Assembly: GCA_027578815.1 (NCBI GenBank)
Contig: JANBTH010000260.1
Location: 1 to 23,125, forward strand
Direction: 5' to 3'
Length of the DNA stretch: 23,125 nt
DNA from: Coemansia sp. RSA 1804
Lineage: Eukaryota; Kickxellomycota; Kickxellomycetes; Kickxellales; Kickxellaceae
Below the pieces are notes generated by a model, which had not been told where the DNA came from, did no database searches, and was given only the letters and a program-made list of their open reading frames with translations. This document shows, in pieces, positions 7,210 through 15,488 of this stretch (positions are counted from its first letter, which is position 1; every line of letters begins with the position of its first letter). A program made the translations under genes and the position numbers.

Positions 7210-8560
7210 ATGGCCAGCATATTGTCAGGAATTCGGTAAGCACGCCTAGAGACGGATGCATTTCTCTTCTCAATTACTCCATGTTGACTGACTGGCTGAC
7301 TGACTGACTGAGTGCATTGTGTGTTTCCAGCAATATCACCTCTGTAGGCAGACAGCGTTAGGCACGGCAGCGGCAGCCGACACATCGGCTGTGCGCACCC
7401 TGAATGACCGGCGTCTGTTTGAGCCCACACCGCTGGACGACGAGCTGGACGATGCGCTGCAGACGTACGTGAGCAACGAAACCAGGCCACGACGGGACGT
7501 GCCGACGGCGCCCGAGTACATGGGACGGGTGTACGGGTACGAGCGGCTCAACCAGCTCGTGACGGGCGGGCAGTGGCGTGGACTGGCACTTGCCGCAGAG
7601 TCGACTATACTGGAGACGCCCGCGGACCAGGAGCTCAAGCTGATGAAGTGCTGGACGTACCGGACGCTTGCTCTGCTTCAGCAGCAGGGGTGCGGTGCGT
7701 TGGCGGTGGCCGAACTCGATCGACTGGAGTGCGCTACAGGGTATGCGAATGTTGCGCGCAGGGCTGTTGTGGAGCTGGGCAGGTCGCCAACCGTTGTGTG
7801 GCCGTTTGAGCTTAGACTGCTAAGGGCGCAGGCACCCGGTGTTGCTGCCGGCGATTGGGCCGAGTCGATTGCCCGACTATCTGCGCTGCAGCGCGGGTGC
7901 TCCCGCGTTCTCTCAAGACCCGGCGGCGACGGTGACGCTTCGGGGGAGGAGAGGATTGTACTCAATAGGCGTCGCGTGTTCAGGCTATCGCTCATGATAG
8001 CGGCGTGTGCCGCCAACCTAGGCGACTCCTCAGTTGCCGTGCAGACGCTTGACCAGCTGCTGCCGGCCGACTCAAACGACGACGAGAGCGATGTGCGGCT
8101 GCTGTCTGCTGCAGCCCGCTTGTATCTCCAGCTGGGCGGCATTGCGGCCGCAGAGCGCCTGTTTCTGAGGGTGGAGAACATCGCGCCCAAGGACGATAAG
8201 CTGGTGCTTATGAACCAGGCCTTCTATGCGGTCGCCACGGCCAAGTGGGACGTTGCGCGCGACCTGTTTGCGCGGGTGTTTGCTGACCATCCGGACCGCA
8301 TTGCTGCTGGGAACAACGCGGCTGTTTGCGAGCTGTATCTGGGCAGTCCCCAGGCCATGCTCAATGGTCTGCAGCAGCTGATGGTGGCTTCGCCCGCTGC
8401 TGCCGGTACCGCTGAGGAGCTGGTCTTCAACTACTGCACTGGCCTTGATCTGCACTATGATGCTATGAAGCTGCGTGAGGCCAAGATCAAGAAGATGATT
8501 GAGGTCGGGATGTGGGCCGGCGATGGTTTTGATATGCGATCCTTCAAGATTCATCAGTGA
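7210..8560 (+). CDS. TRAPPC12: TRAPP complex subunit 12-like TPR protein, two exons
   Basis: Exon 1 is 7210-7235 and exon 2 is 7348-8560, giving 412 residues that begin MASILSGIRQTALG. TRAPPC12 belongs to the metazoan/filamentous-fungal TRAPPIII complex, which acts in ER-Golgi and autophagic membrane traffic. The middle and C-terminal parts are a helical repeat (TPR-like) solenoid: LVTGGQWRGLALAAESTIL and later LYLQLGGIAAAERLFLRVE and ATAKWDVARDLFARVFADHP. The end, DLHYDAMKLREAKIKKMIE...GDGFDMRSFKIHQ, resembles the family C-terminus. The 112-bp intron is inferred because the first in-frame ATG inside the exon 2 frame would delete about 60 residues, and the phase-2 join gives an uninterrupted frame. 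The protein is much shorter than human TRAPPC12 (about 735), lacking most of the divergent N-terminal part. RRP43 follows 276 bp downstream on the same strand. Confidence 0.72.
7236..7347 (+). other. TRAPPC12 intron (112 bp) with tandem branch-site motifs
   Basis: The donor is GTAAGC. Several CTGAC motifs occur in tandem at about 7284-7308 in a GACT tetranucleotide run, any of which could be the branch site. Two acceptors are possible: TTCCAG ending at 7330 and TGTAG ending at 7347. Joined to exon 1, the first hits a stop after about ten codons; the second keeps the frame. Confidence 0.65.
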
Positions 8561-8836
8561 GCTTGGTCCGTCTGTTCATTCGCTGTTGTTGTGTTGTTCA
8601 AGCGAAAGGTCGATTGCGGGTCACCCCCTTAAAATCCACCCATCCCATACTCGGTAGCCAGGACCTTTCTCTTCAGCGTAATGCACATAGATGATTTGTA
8701 ATTTTTTTTCATTTTTCATGTCATACAATTCTGCTTTAGCCTCCAGTTAGATTATCAACAACAAAGAGGGTCTTTATTCCTCTCCCGCTCCTTCCCTACA
8801 CTTACTCTGTCTTGTTTTATGTAAATACCTCGAAGA

Positions 8837-9700
8837 ATGGCGGACGTTACAGACGAAAAACAGCAGCAGCAGGTTGCTTTTGCAATGCACACATTCGAGC
8901 GCATCCACCACGTCGAGTTCCAACGGCGGTTCTTGACGCAAGAGACGCGGCACGACGGAAGGGAATTCACGCAGTTCCGTCCAACGCACGTGGTGAAGGG
9001 TGCGATAAGCACGGCGCATGGATCGGCTACGGTGCGGATCGGAAACACCACTGTAGTTTGCGGGATCAAGGCGGAGGTGAGCGAGCCCGACGTCAATTCG
9101 CCCGACCAAGGGTACCTTGTGACCAACGTGGAGCTGCCGCCCATGTGCTCTGCGCGATTCCGTCCGGGCGCACCCAGCGAGGAGGCGCAGGTTGCCAGCG
9201 AGCATATCCACCGCCTGTTCAACGGCACCGCCGGTAGCAAGGGCGTTGTGGATCTCAGGGCCCTGTGCATAGAGGAGGGGCTTGCCGTGTGGTCGTTGTC
9301 GGCCGATATCGTGTGTCTCAAGTACGATGGGAACATTGTGGATGCGGCGGTTGTTGCGCTGATGGCGGCGCTCGAGGATCTGGGGCTCCCGAGCGCCCAG
9401 CTTGACCCGGCGACAGGCGTGGTCAGTGCGGATAGGACAAAGGCCGCGCCGCTGGTTCTCAACAAGAGATTGTTCCCAGCCACGTTTTCGCTGCTCGATG
9501 ATGCGTACTTGGTAGCTGACGCCGACGATGCGGAGGAGCAGATGGCTACGGCCTCGCTGCTTGTTGTTCTTGACGCTAGCAACCGTGGTGCGTTGGCCAA
9601 TATGTGGAAGCGTGGTGCGGGTCGCGTGAGCAGCCAGACAATCCACAAATGCATCGACTGTGCTGCACAGAGAATGGAGGTGCTGATCAAGACGCTCTAA
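8837..9700 (+). CDS. RRP43: Exosome core subunit Rrp43 (EXOSC8), RNase PH fold
   Basis: A 287-residue subunit of the hexameric ring of the RNA exosome, which processes and degrades RNA 3' to 5' in nucleus and cytoplasm together with Rrp44 and Rrp6. The family pattern is clear: YRRFL-like QRRFLTQETRHDGRE at 29-43, then GAISTAHGSATVRIGNTTVVCGIKAE (55-80), DQGYLVTNVELPPMCSARFRPGAPSEEAQVASE (90-122), and DIVCLKYDGNIVDAAVVALMAAL (157-179), which track human EXOSC8 closely. A second RNase PH domain segment follows (about 205-283). As in the eukaryotic family, it is expected to be catalytically inactive. The length matches human (276). The ATG at 8837 is the natural start; the QQQQ run just after it is not conserved. 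No intron is needed. Confidence 0.93.
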   Translation: MADVTDEKQQQQVAFAMHTFERIHHVEFQRRFLTQETRHDGREFTQFRPTHVVKGAISTAHGSATVRIGNTTVVCGIKAEVSEPDVNSPDQGYLVTNVELPPMCSARFRPGAPSEEAQVASEHIHRLFNGTAGSKGVVDLRALCIEEGLAVWSLSADIVCLKYDGNIVDAAVVALMAALEDLGLPSAQLDPATGVVSADRTKAAPLVLNKRLFPATFSLLDDAYLVADADDAEEQMATASLLVVLDASNRGALANMWKRGAGRVSSQTIHKCIDCAAQRMEVLIKTL

Positions 9701-11883
9701 AATGTTTCTGAACTTTTTTCTCTTTCGCTTTCGTTCTCTCTGTCTAATTGCTCCGTGGCAAGATATTCGGATATTTTTTTCTTGCTTGCAAAATCGACGA
9801 GTCTATCTTTTTTATGTTCATTTTTCCCCTTGGAGTCTATGTTCAGAGCATGCATGTAAGTGCTATGTGCTTGCACAACTCAATGAACAAGCTTCTGCTT
9901 GCTTTTCACATTTTGTTTTATTTGATGGCACAGGAAGCCATGCAAAATGTGTTTGACAGGCAAAAGAGGAAAGCGAATGTTATAATCACATGGAATTTTT
10001 CTGTTGGGGCCCGGTTTCAATTGTATTTCAATAGACCTTGGCAGGAGGACATGGAATATGCTGTCTGCTGCTACCTCAAAGAAGGCGAGCCCATCGATAG
10101 ATTCTAGCTTTACATGGTAAAAAAGAGACTAACTGACACGTACATTGAATTGCAATGAATAAAGACATCGAAAGATTAACAGCATGAGATGCCATCAGTT
10201 TTGCATCCTTGAAACCTGCTTTTTTGCCTTGAATTCTGTGCACATGACACGGACACAGAGAGAAAAAGCGAGGATCCTGAAGCTTTGCACATGTACAACA
10301 CGAACAACAAGATATGAAGGAGAAAATGAAGCAAAGAAGGGAAAAAGAGCACAAGCAGAGCACATGCGGAAACGCCTGTATGAACGCGGAGGATATGAAC
10401 TTACATTGCCATTTCAGGCAGTGTAAAGAAGGGCCGCTTATTTTTCTTCCCCTTTCTTGTTATATGAGCAGGCATTATATCAAGACCAAAATGCCTTGAA
10501 ACCCCCCCCCCGCCCTGTTTTGTCTTGCTTCTGGCGTTAATACGCAAACTGCATGAGATGGATAGGAAAACAAAATATCCTAAAGCAAACAGCGGATGGG
10601 TGGGGGTTCCGTGAAGCACACCCACACATTTATAGTCCCAGGGCCTTGGTGGCTATTCTCACAGCGCCTGTTTCGCTCTGCTGGCGGCTGGTAGCAGAAT
10701 GGGAGAAAAAGGAAATGAGCAAGCAGAACAAAAGGACACACTGGGGCGTGGCTACGCAAAGCAACACAGAGCGGAATGGCGATTGTTACGGCTGCACGAA
10801 TCCCGCTGCTCCCTGCATCAGCCATCATCGCGTCCTTGGGCGCGGGAACACTTGCGCTTTTCTTCTTGCCTTCTGTTCAGGCGGCGACTTGCAAGGCAGA
10901 GGTAATAATAGCGTAGATGGTACTGAGGAAAGCAGCAGGCAGCATCTGCTCGCCTCCATCCCCATGACACGCACTAGTCGAATCTGAAGTTGAGGGACGA
11001 CGATGCGGCCAGCCTCGCATCCGCTCCTACCCGACCAACCGACCTCCAAACATCGCTCAAACCCCCCCTTTTGTTTCTAATTCTCTTCTCTGTCTTTTGC
11101 TGCCGCTGCCGCTGCTGCTTGTGTTTGATGAAGGGCGTGGATGTTTTCAAGAACTCAGCAGCTTCCAAATTTCCCTTAGTTAAAAACGTTGCCTTTGGCC
11201 AGCGCATTTCTTGAACCTCTTGCTTTTCTTCTTCTTCCTCTCCTGATTCCTTCTTGCTATCTCTCTCCCTCTTTCTTTCTATCTTCCCAGTCTATCTACA
11301 AGCCTAAAAATATTCTCCCCCCTTCCTCAACTTTGGCCCGGGGATTGGATTCTGTCGCCAAAATTTGACTCTGGCTTGGCTCCTCTTTGCGCTACAAAAG
11401 ACTCGCTCCCCCCTTTTTAGCATCTGGTTTCATAGTTCACCATTGCGTCAAGCAGAAAGACCAGCTAAAATTAATAATAATATTAACAACAGGAAAAAAC
11501 CTGCCACCCCCCTTATTGTACATCGAGAATACCCCCTCTCTCCTCTTCTCTCCTCAGCTTGGTTGTACGCTTTGTGCTTTATATAATATATATTTTGGTT
11601 TTCTCATCTCTCTCTGTTCTCCGTTAGATATACGAACATTCGCTATTCATCAGAATTTATTGCTCGTCCATATACCAAACCCCAAAAAGCACAATAACTC
11701 TATTAGCTCCATAGTCGTAGAAGACATCCCCCCTTCTTTCTTCCTCTGCATCCAGCAAAGGTTGGTGGCGTCAGCTCAAAAGTGAAAGACGAACAAAGCG
11801 TTCTCTTTTTCTGCATTGCAGCTCTATTTTTGCATATTGCTTATGTATGGTCTGATATTGGGTCTGTCTGATTGCAATCAATC
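9701..11883. other. Gene-poor region and probable long leader of the MATE gene
   Basis: No convincing gene. The first half has several open stretches under 120 codons; the longest with a real ATG runs 9813-10107 (+) and shows no recognisable motif. A C10 homopolymer lies at 10502-10511. From about 11040 to 11760 the + strand is strongly pyrimidine-rich with many CT/TTC runs, which resembles a fungal core promoter and 5' leader, so the MATE transcript probably starts in this part. Short upstream open reading frames lie just before the MATE start. Confidence 0.5.
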
Positions 11884-11998
11884 ATGCCTCCTAGTCAGTA
11901 CACAAGCGAGTCCAACGCACAGAGACAGAGACAACAGCAACAGCAGCAGCAACAACAGTTGCTGCCAGAACATCAACGCTCACTGTATATACATGTAG
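11843..11998 (+). promoter_or_regulatory. Upstream ORF overlapping the MATE start out of frame
   Basis: An ATG at 11843 opens a 51-codon frame that runs past the main ATG at 11884 and ends at 11998. A second ATG at 11847 is followed two codons later by a stop. If the leader includes these positions, the overlapping frame would lower translation of the transporter. Transcript ends are not known. Confidence 0.35.
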
Positions 11999-14900
11999 GC
12001 AATGGCGCCCCAAACACACCCGATGCTGCTGGCAGCAACATTCCATTTCCATATTCAACATCTCCATGCGGCTCGCCAGCTATGACATCACAGACACTCA
12101 ACACCATCCACCCGTGTATTCCACCACCGAGCCCATATGACAGCATCAGCATCAGCATCAGCAATAATGTGGCACAGTATCCTGCTGCTCGCCTTCCTCG
12201 CTCATCAACAATATCGGCGAATATTGTTTCTGGTACTGACGCCCAACAACAGCTCTCGCAGCGACATCCGTACACCTTGCGCGCATTGCAGTCGCTGCGC
12301 TCTGCACCATCGTCGCCTCGCCCAGCACATGCATCATCGGTGATGGCAGCAGCAGCAGCAGCAGCAGCGGCGGCGGCGGAGGACTCGCGGTTATTTGACC
12401 CAGCGCTAACCGTGCACTATACGCAGCCGCCATTCAACCCACAGCCCAGCACGCCGCAGCCGCGCTCCCTGTCTCGGCGCCAGTCAATTGTGCTGCAATC
12501 GTCGTTTTCGCACCACCTGCCGCTGGCGCTGCCACAGAGGCGGATGTCCAACGTCCTGGCGCCATCGTCCATGGCCCAGCACAATGCCCGGGTGCCGCCG
12601 AGGGACCGGCGGATGTCGCAGCCGCCAACCGCCGCGCCCGCAGCAGTGGGCGGCGGGATGTCTCCCAAGAGCATAGCCAGCACAAAGTCGCTGCCGTATC
12701 CTCGCGAACGCGACGACTCTGACGCAGGCAGCGGCATGCTACCGCCGCCGCTGACCAGCGCGGTGCCCCAGGATCGCAGACGAAGCGTCGCGTACGAGCG
12801 GTACCCGCCGCTGGTCAGCATGTTTGAGCCGCACAGGACGGTGAGCGGCGAGTCGTTTGCGTGCAGCCCCGAGTTCCGGCGTGCCACGACGGTCTCGGAG
12901 GTGTCTTCGCCGTCTTCCTTTGCTAGCGGGCTCAGGGCGCATGATATGGCAACGGCTTCGTTCTCGCCGCACTCGTCATGGCTGCAGCAGCACCAGCCGT
13001 CAGAAGCAAGAAGCCCTGACCAGGCGTCAGTTAGGGCGGTGTCTGGCCACGCCGACTGGGTGCACGGCGATGGCTTCTACCGCCAGTCCGTGCCCCAGCA
13101 GCCACAGAACCAGACCCAGACCCAGACCCAGCACCAGCACCAGCACCAGCACCAGCACCAGCACCAGCACCAGCACCAGCACCAGCACCAGATACTACGG
13201 CCTTTTGAGCCGAGCGGGGGCAGTAGCAGGAGCAGCAGCAGTAGCAACAACTCCCGCCACTCGCCACAAACAGCATCGCTCTCACTGGCCACCAATCAGA
13301 TTGGAAGCGCAGGATCAGGATCAATTGCCACTATAACAACGCGGACGAGCAGCAGCATTAGTAATGGCGGAGGATATCAGCGGGTGGGGGGAAATAATAG
13401 TAATAATGGCGGAAGCACGCAGTCACCGCCTTCTTTGCGACGCAACCCCAACAGCAGCACCTCTCTTGCCTCCGCTTCATCTTCATCTTCCTCCTCCTCC
13501 TCCTCATTGCTCTCAAGCATCTCATCGGCACCCTCCACGTACGCATACATATTCGACAGTGCCCGGTCGCCACTACTACCACCTCAAGCGGCGCCCGAGG
13601 ACGACTTGCTTGCACAGAAACTCAGCACGCGGTTCCGCAGCCGAAGCAACACAGTTAGCAGCGACCCGTTTCGGACAATCGCTGCTGCTGCTTCTGCCGA
13701 TATAGCCAGACGCAAATCGGCACAGAACCTGCTGCTGGCCATTGCCGACGGCTCAGGGTTCGACAGCGTGATGCCAGCGACTGCCGTGGGACACTCTGCG
13801 GCGGCAATCCCGGCGTACCACGAGGACGTGGCGGAGGTGCGGCGGTACAGCAGCTACCAGGCGCTGCAGGCGGCGCCGGACGAGCGCATGGCGCTGGTAG
13901 GCGCGGCGGCATCGCTGGTCGGGCCGGACGAGAGCCTGGCGACGCCGGCGCTTGCGAAGCGCGAGAGCCGGAAGGTGCTGGGCGCGGCCGGGTACCTCCT
14001 GGTCGGCAACGCGCTGCAGGCGGTGATCAGCATGTCGCAGGTGGCGTCGTCGGGCCATCTGGGCGGGAGCGAGCTGGCGGCCATTGGGCTTGCGCACATG
14101 GTGGTCATCCTCACCGGGTACCCGGTCGCCTTCAGCGTGCTCAGCTGTCTGGAAACGTGTGCGAGCCAGGCGTTCATGTCGGCGCAGCCCGTGCTTGTTG
14201 GCGCGTACTTTGTGCAGGCCGTCCAGATCCTGTGGATCTTCGGCCTTGTTCTCGGCTCGCTGTGGTTTTCGGCGCAGCCGCTTCTCGCCTACATCATGCG
14301 CAGCGGCGGCAATGGCAGCGCGGAAACGATCTCGATGGCTGCCACTTATCTGCGCTGGTACTTCGTGCCCTTCATGGGGTTCTCGACCATGCTGTGCTCC
14401 CGCCAGGTGCTCTACGCACAGGGCATCACGTACCCGCTGCCCTACCTCACGCTCCTCGGCGCCGTGGTGACTGTTGGCGCGCAGTATCTGCTGGTGTTCT
14501 CGCCGTACATGCAGCTTGGAGTGAGGGGCATCGCGGCGGGCAGCGGGGCCGGGTACTTTGCGATGCTTCTGGCCACGCTTCTTATCATCCGCAAACACAA
14601 CGTTGCGCACGTGTGGGGCGGCCTGCGGGTCCGTGCGCCCTGGCGCCCGTTCATCCGGCTGCTGCCGGCCTGCGTGCTCCTCTCGCTGCTCTCGACCGGA
14701 ACCAGCGAGCTGATCAACGTGGCCGCCACGCAGCTCGGCGCTGCCAGTCTGACCGCGCAGTCGGTGCTGTCGGCGCTCAGTCGCATGTACATGATTGCGT
14801 TCTCGAGCATTGGCGTGGCTGCGCTCAACAGGTCGGGCAACTTGATCGGCCAGCAGGCGGCGCGCGGGGCCAGGGTGTCGGCCCACGTGTCGCTGTGCAT

Positions 14901-15321
14901 CGGTGTTGCCTGCGTTGTGGTCGGATGCGCTGCCATGCTGCTGGCGCCCGCGTTCTGGATCCGCATATTCACCACCGACGCCAAGGTCGTCGCCGACATC
15001 GAGGCCGTCGTGCCCGTTGCCGTCGTTGCGTTTGCCGCCCAGTCGCTGGCCTTTGTGGGCTCCCAGCTGCTGTCCGCCCAGGGGCGCCAGGCCCTGGCTG
15101 CGAGGATCAAGTTTGCTGCGCTCTACGTCGTGGCCGTTCCGCTCGGCTACTACTGGGCAATGGCGTGTGGCTACGGACTCTGGGGCCTCTGGGCCGCCGT
15201 GGCTGTTGGCCAGACGTGCACCGCTGTGGTTGAGATCATCGTTGTTCTGAGAACCAACTGGTCCCGGCTTGTGCGCTACTGTGCGGAGACCGTGATCCAT
15301 GGAAACACATACAGAGCCTGA
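11884..15321 (+). CDS. MATE-family multidrug/toxin efflux transporter with long disordered N-terminus
   Basis: A 1145-residue protein. About residues 1-690 are low complexity: a Gln run near 20, an Ala run near 160, many Ser/Arg/Pro segments (RRMS, RRSV, RRKS that could be kinase sites), (QT)3(QH)10 near 410-440, and Ser runs near 530. From about residue 690 to 1130 lies a full MATE domain with about twelve membrane segments: GYLLVGNALQAVISMSQVASSGHLGGSELAAIGLA and SCLETCASQAF match the family's N-lobe signatures, and the second lobe begins near PFIRLLPACVLLSLLSTGTSELINVAA. MATE proteins exchange cations (H+ or Na+) for organic cations. Fungal relatives (yeast Erc1 and Ydr338c types) have much shorter N-terminal tails. 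The ATG at 11884 is chosen because the frame upstream has no other ATG. The low-complexity part stays in one frame with no stop, so it is probably expressed. Confidence 0.85.
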   Translation: MPPSQYTSESNAQRQRQQQQQQQQQLLPEHQRSLYIHVGNGAPNTPDAAGSNIPFPYSTSPCGSPAMTSQTLNTIHPCIPPPSPYDSISISISNNVAQYPAARLPRSSTISANIVSGTDAQQQLSQRHPYTLRALQSLRSAPSSPRPAHASSVMAAAAAAAAAAAEDSRLFDPALTVHYTQPPFNPQPSTPQPRSLSRRQSIVLQSSFSHHLPLALPQRRMSNVLAPSSMAQHNARVPPRDRRMSQPPTAAPAAVGGGMSPKSIASTKSLPYPRERDDSDAGSGMLPPPLTSAVPQDRRRSVAYERYPPLVSMFEPHRTVSGESFACSPEFRRATTVSEVSSPSSFASGLRAHDMATASFSPHSSWLQQHQPSEARSPDQASVRAVSGHADWVHGDGFYRQSVPQQPQNQTQTQTQHQHQHQHQHQHQHQHQHQHQILRPFEPSGGSSRSSSSSNNSRHSPQTASLSLATNQIGSAGSGSIATITTRTSSSISNGGGYQRVGGNNSNNGGSTQSPPSLRRNPNSSTSLASASSSSSSSSSSLLSSISSAPSTYAYIFDSARSPLLPPQAAPEDDLLAQKLSTRFRSRSNTVSSDPFRTIAAAASADIARRKSAQNLLLAIADGSGFDSVMPATAVGHSAAAIPAYHEDVAEVRRYSSYQALQAAPDERMALVGAAASLVGPDESLATPALAKRESRKVLGAAGYLLVGNALQAVISMSQVASSGHLGGSELAAIGLAHMVVILTGYPVAFSVLSCLETCASQAFMSAQPVLVGAYFVQAVQILWIFGLVLGSLWFSAQPLLAYIMRSGGNGSAETISMAATYLRWYFVPFMGFSTMLCSRQVLYAQGITYPLPYLTLLGAVVTVGAQYLLVFSPYMQLGVRGIAAGSGAGYFAMLLATLLIIRKHNVAHVWGGLRVRAPWRPFIRLLPACVLLSLLSTGTSELINVAATQLGAASLTAQSVLSALSRMYMIAFSSIGVAALNRSGNLIGQQAARGARVSAHVSLCIGVACVVVGCAAMLLAPAFWIRIFTTDAKVVADIEAVVPVAVVAFAAQSLAFVGSQLLSAQGRQALAARIKFAALYVVAVPLGYYWAMACGYGLWGLWAAVAVGQTCTAVVEIIVVLRTNWSRLVRYCAETVIHGNTYRA
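12350..12379 (+). repeat. GCA/GCG trinucleotide run coding poly-Ala
   Basis: Consecutive GCA codons followed by GCG codons encode about a dozen alanines after ATG at about 12344, inside the MATE N-terminal extension. A slippage-prone microsatellite in coding sequence. Confidence 0.7.
13111..13191 (+). repeat. Hexanucleotide repeat (CAGACC)3(CAGCAC)10 coding (QT)3(QH)10
   Basis: Three CAGACC units (13111-13128) pass directly into ten uninterrupted CAGCAC units (13129-13188) and a final CAG. The Gln-His tract lies in the disordered part of the MATE protein. The purity of the run indicates recent expansion. Changes by whole units keep the reading frame. Confidence 0.85.
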
Positions 15322-15334
15322 CAGACAGCAAGTC

Positions 15335-15345
15335 TTTATTTTATT
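15335..15345 (-). terminator. Poly(A) signals for eIF3L
   Basis: Two AATAAA motifs on the - strand (read as TTTATT at 15335-15340 and 15340-15345) lie about 150 bp after the eIF3L stop and just 14 bp beyond the stop of the convergent MATE gene. Confidence 0.5.
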
Positions 15346-15464
15346 TTTTAGCTGCAGGGTTCCTAGCCTAGCCGATGTTAATATTGTCGTTGTCGTTGTT
15401 GTCGTTGTTTTTGTTATATATTCCTTTTTGGAAAAAAAAAGTATAAGGATCCAGAAAAGGAAAT

Positions 15465-15478
15465 AATAAAAAAATAAA
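15465..15478 (+). terminator. Poly(A) signals for the MATE gene
   Basis: AATAAA occurs at 15465-15470 and 15473-15478, about 145 bp after the MATE stop and only 10-20 bp before the end of the convergent eIF3L coding region. The two 3' untranslated regions should therefore overlap. Confidence 0.5.
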
Positions 15479-15488
15479 GGATATGTTC

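Noticed and set aside
7319..7347. TRAPPC12 starting at a GTG at 7319, without an intron
   Set aside because: There is no ATG at this end of the frame, and the exon 1 at 7210 with a GTAAGC donor gives an in-frame ATG start.
13031..13324. Gly-Ala repeat protein on -
   Set aside because: It is only the reverse complement of the coding CAGCAC repeat in the MATE gene.
13753..15300. 515-codon open frame on - inside the MATE gene
   Set aside because: It mirrors the GC-rich third positions of the transporter. Its translation is rich in Arg, His and Gly with no motif, while the + frame shows a full MATE domain.
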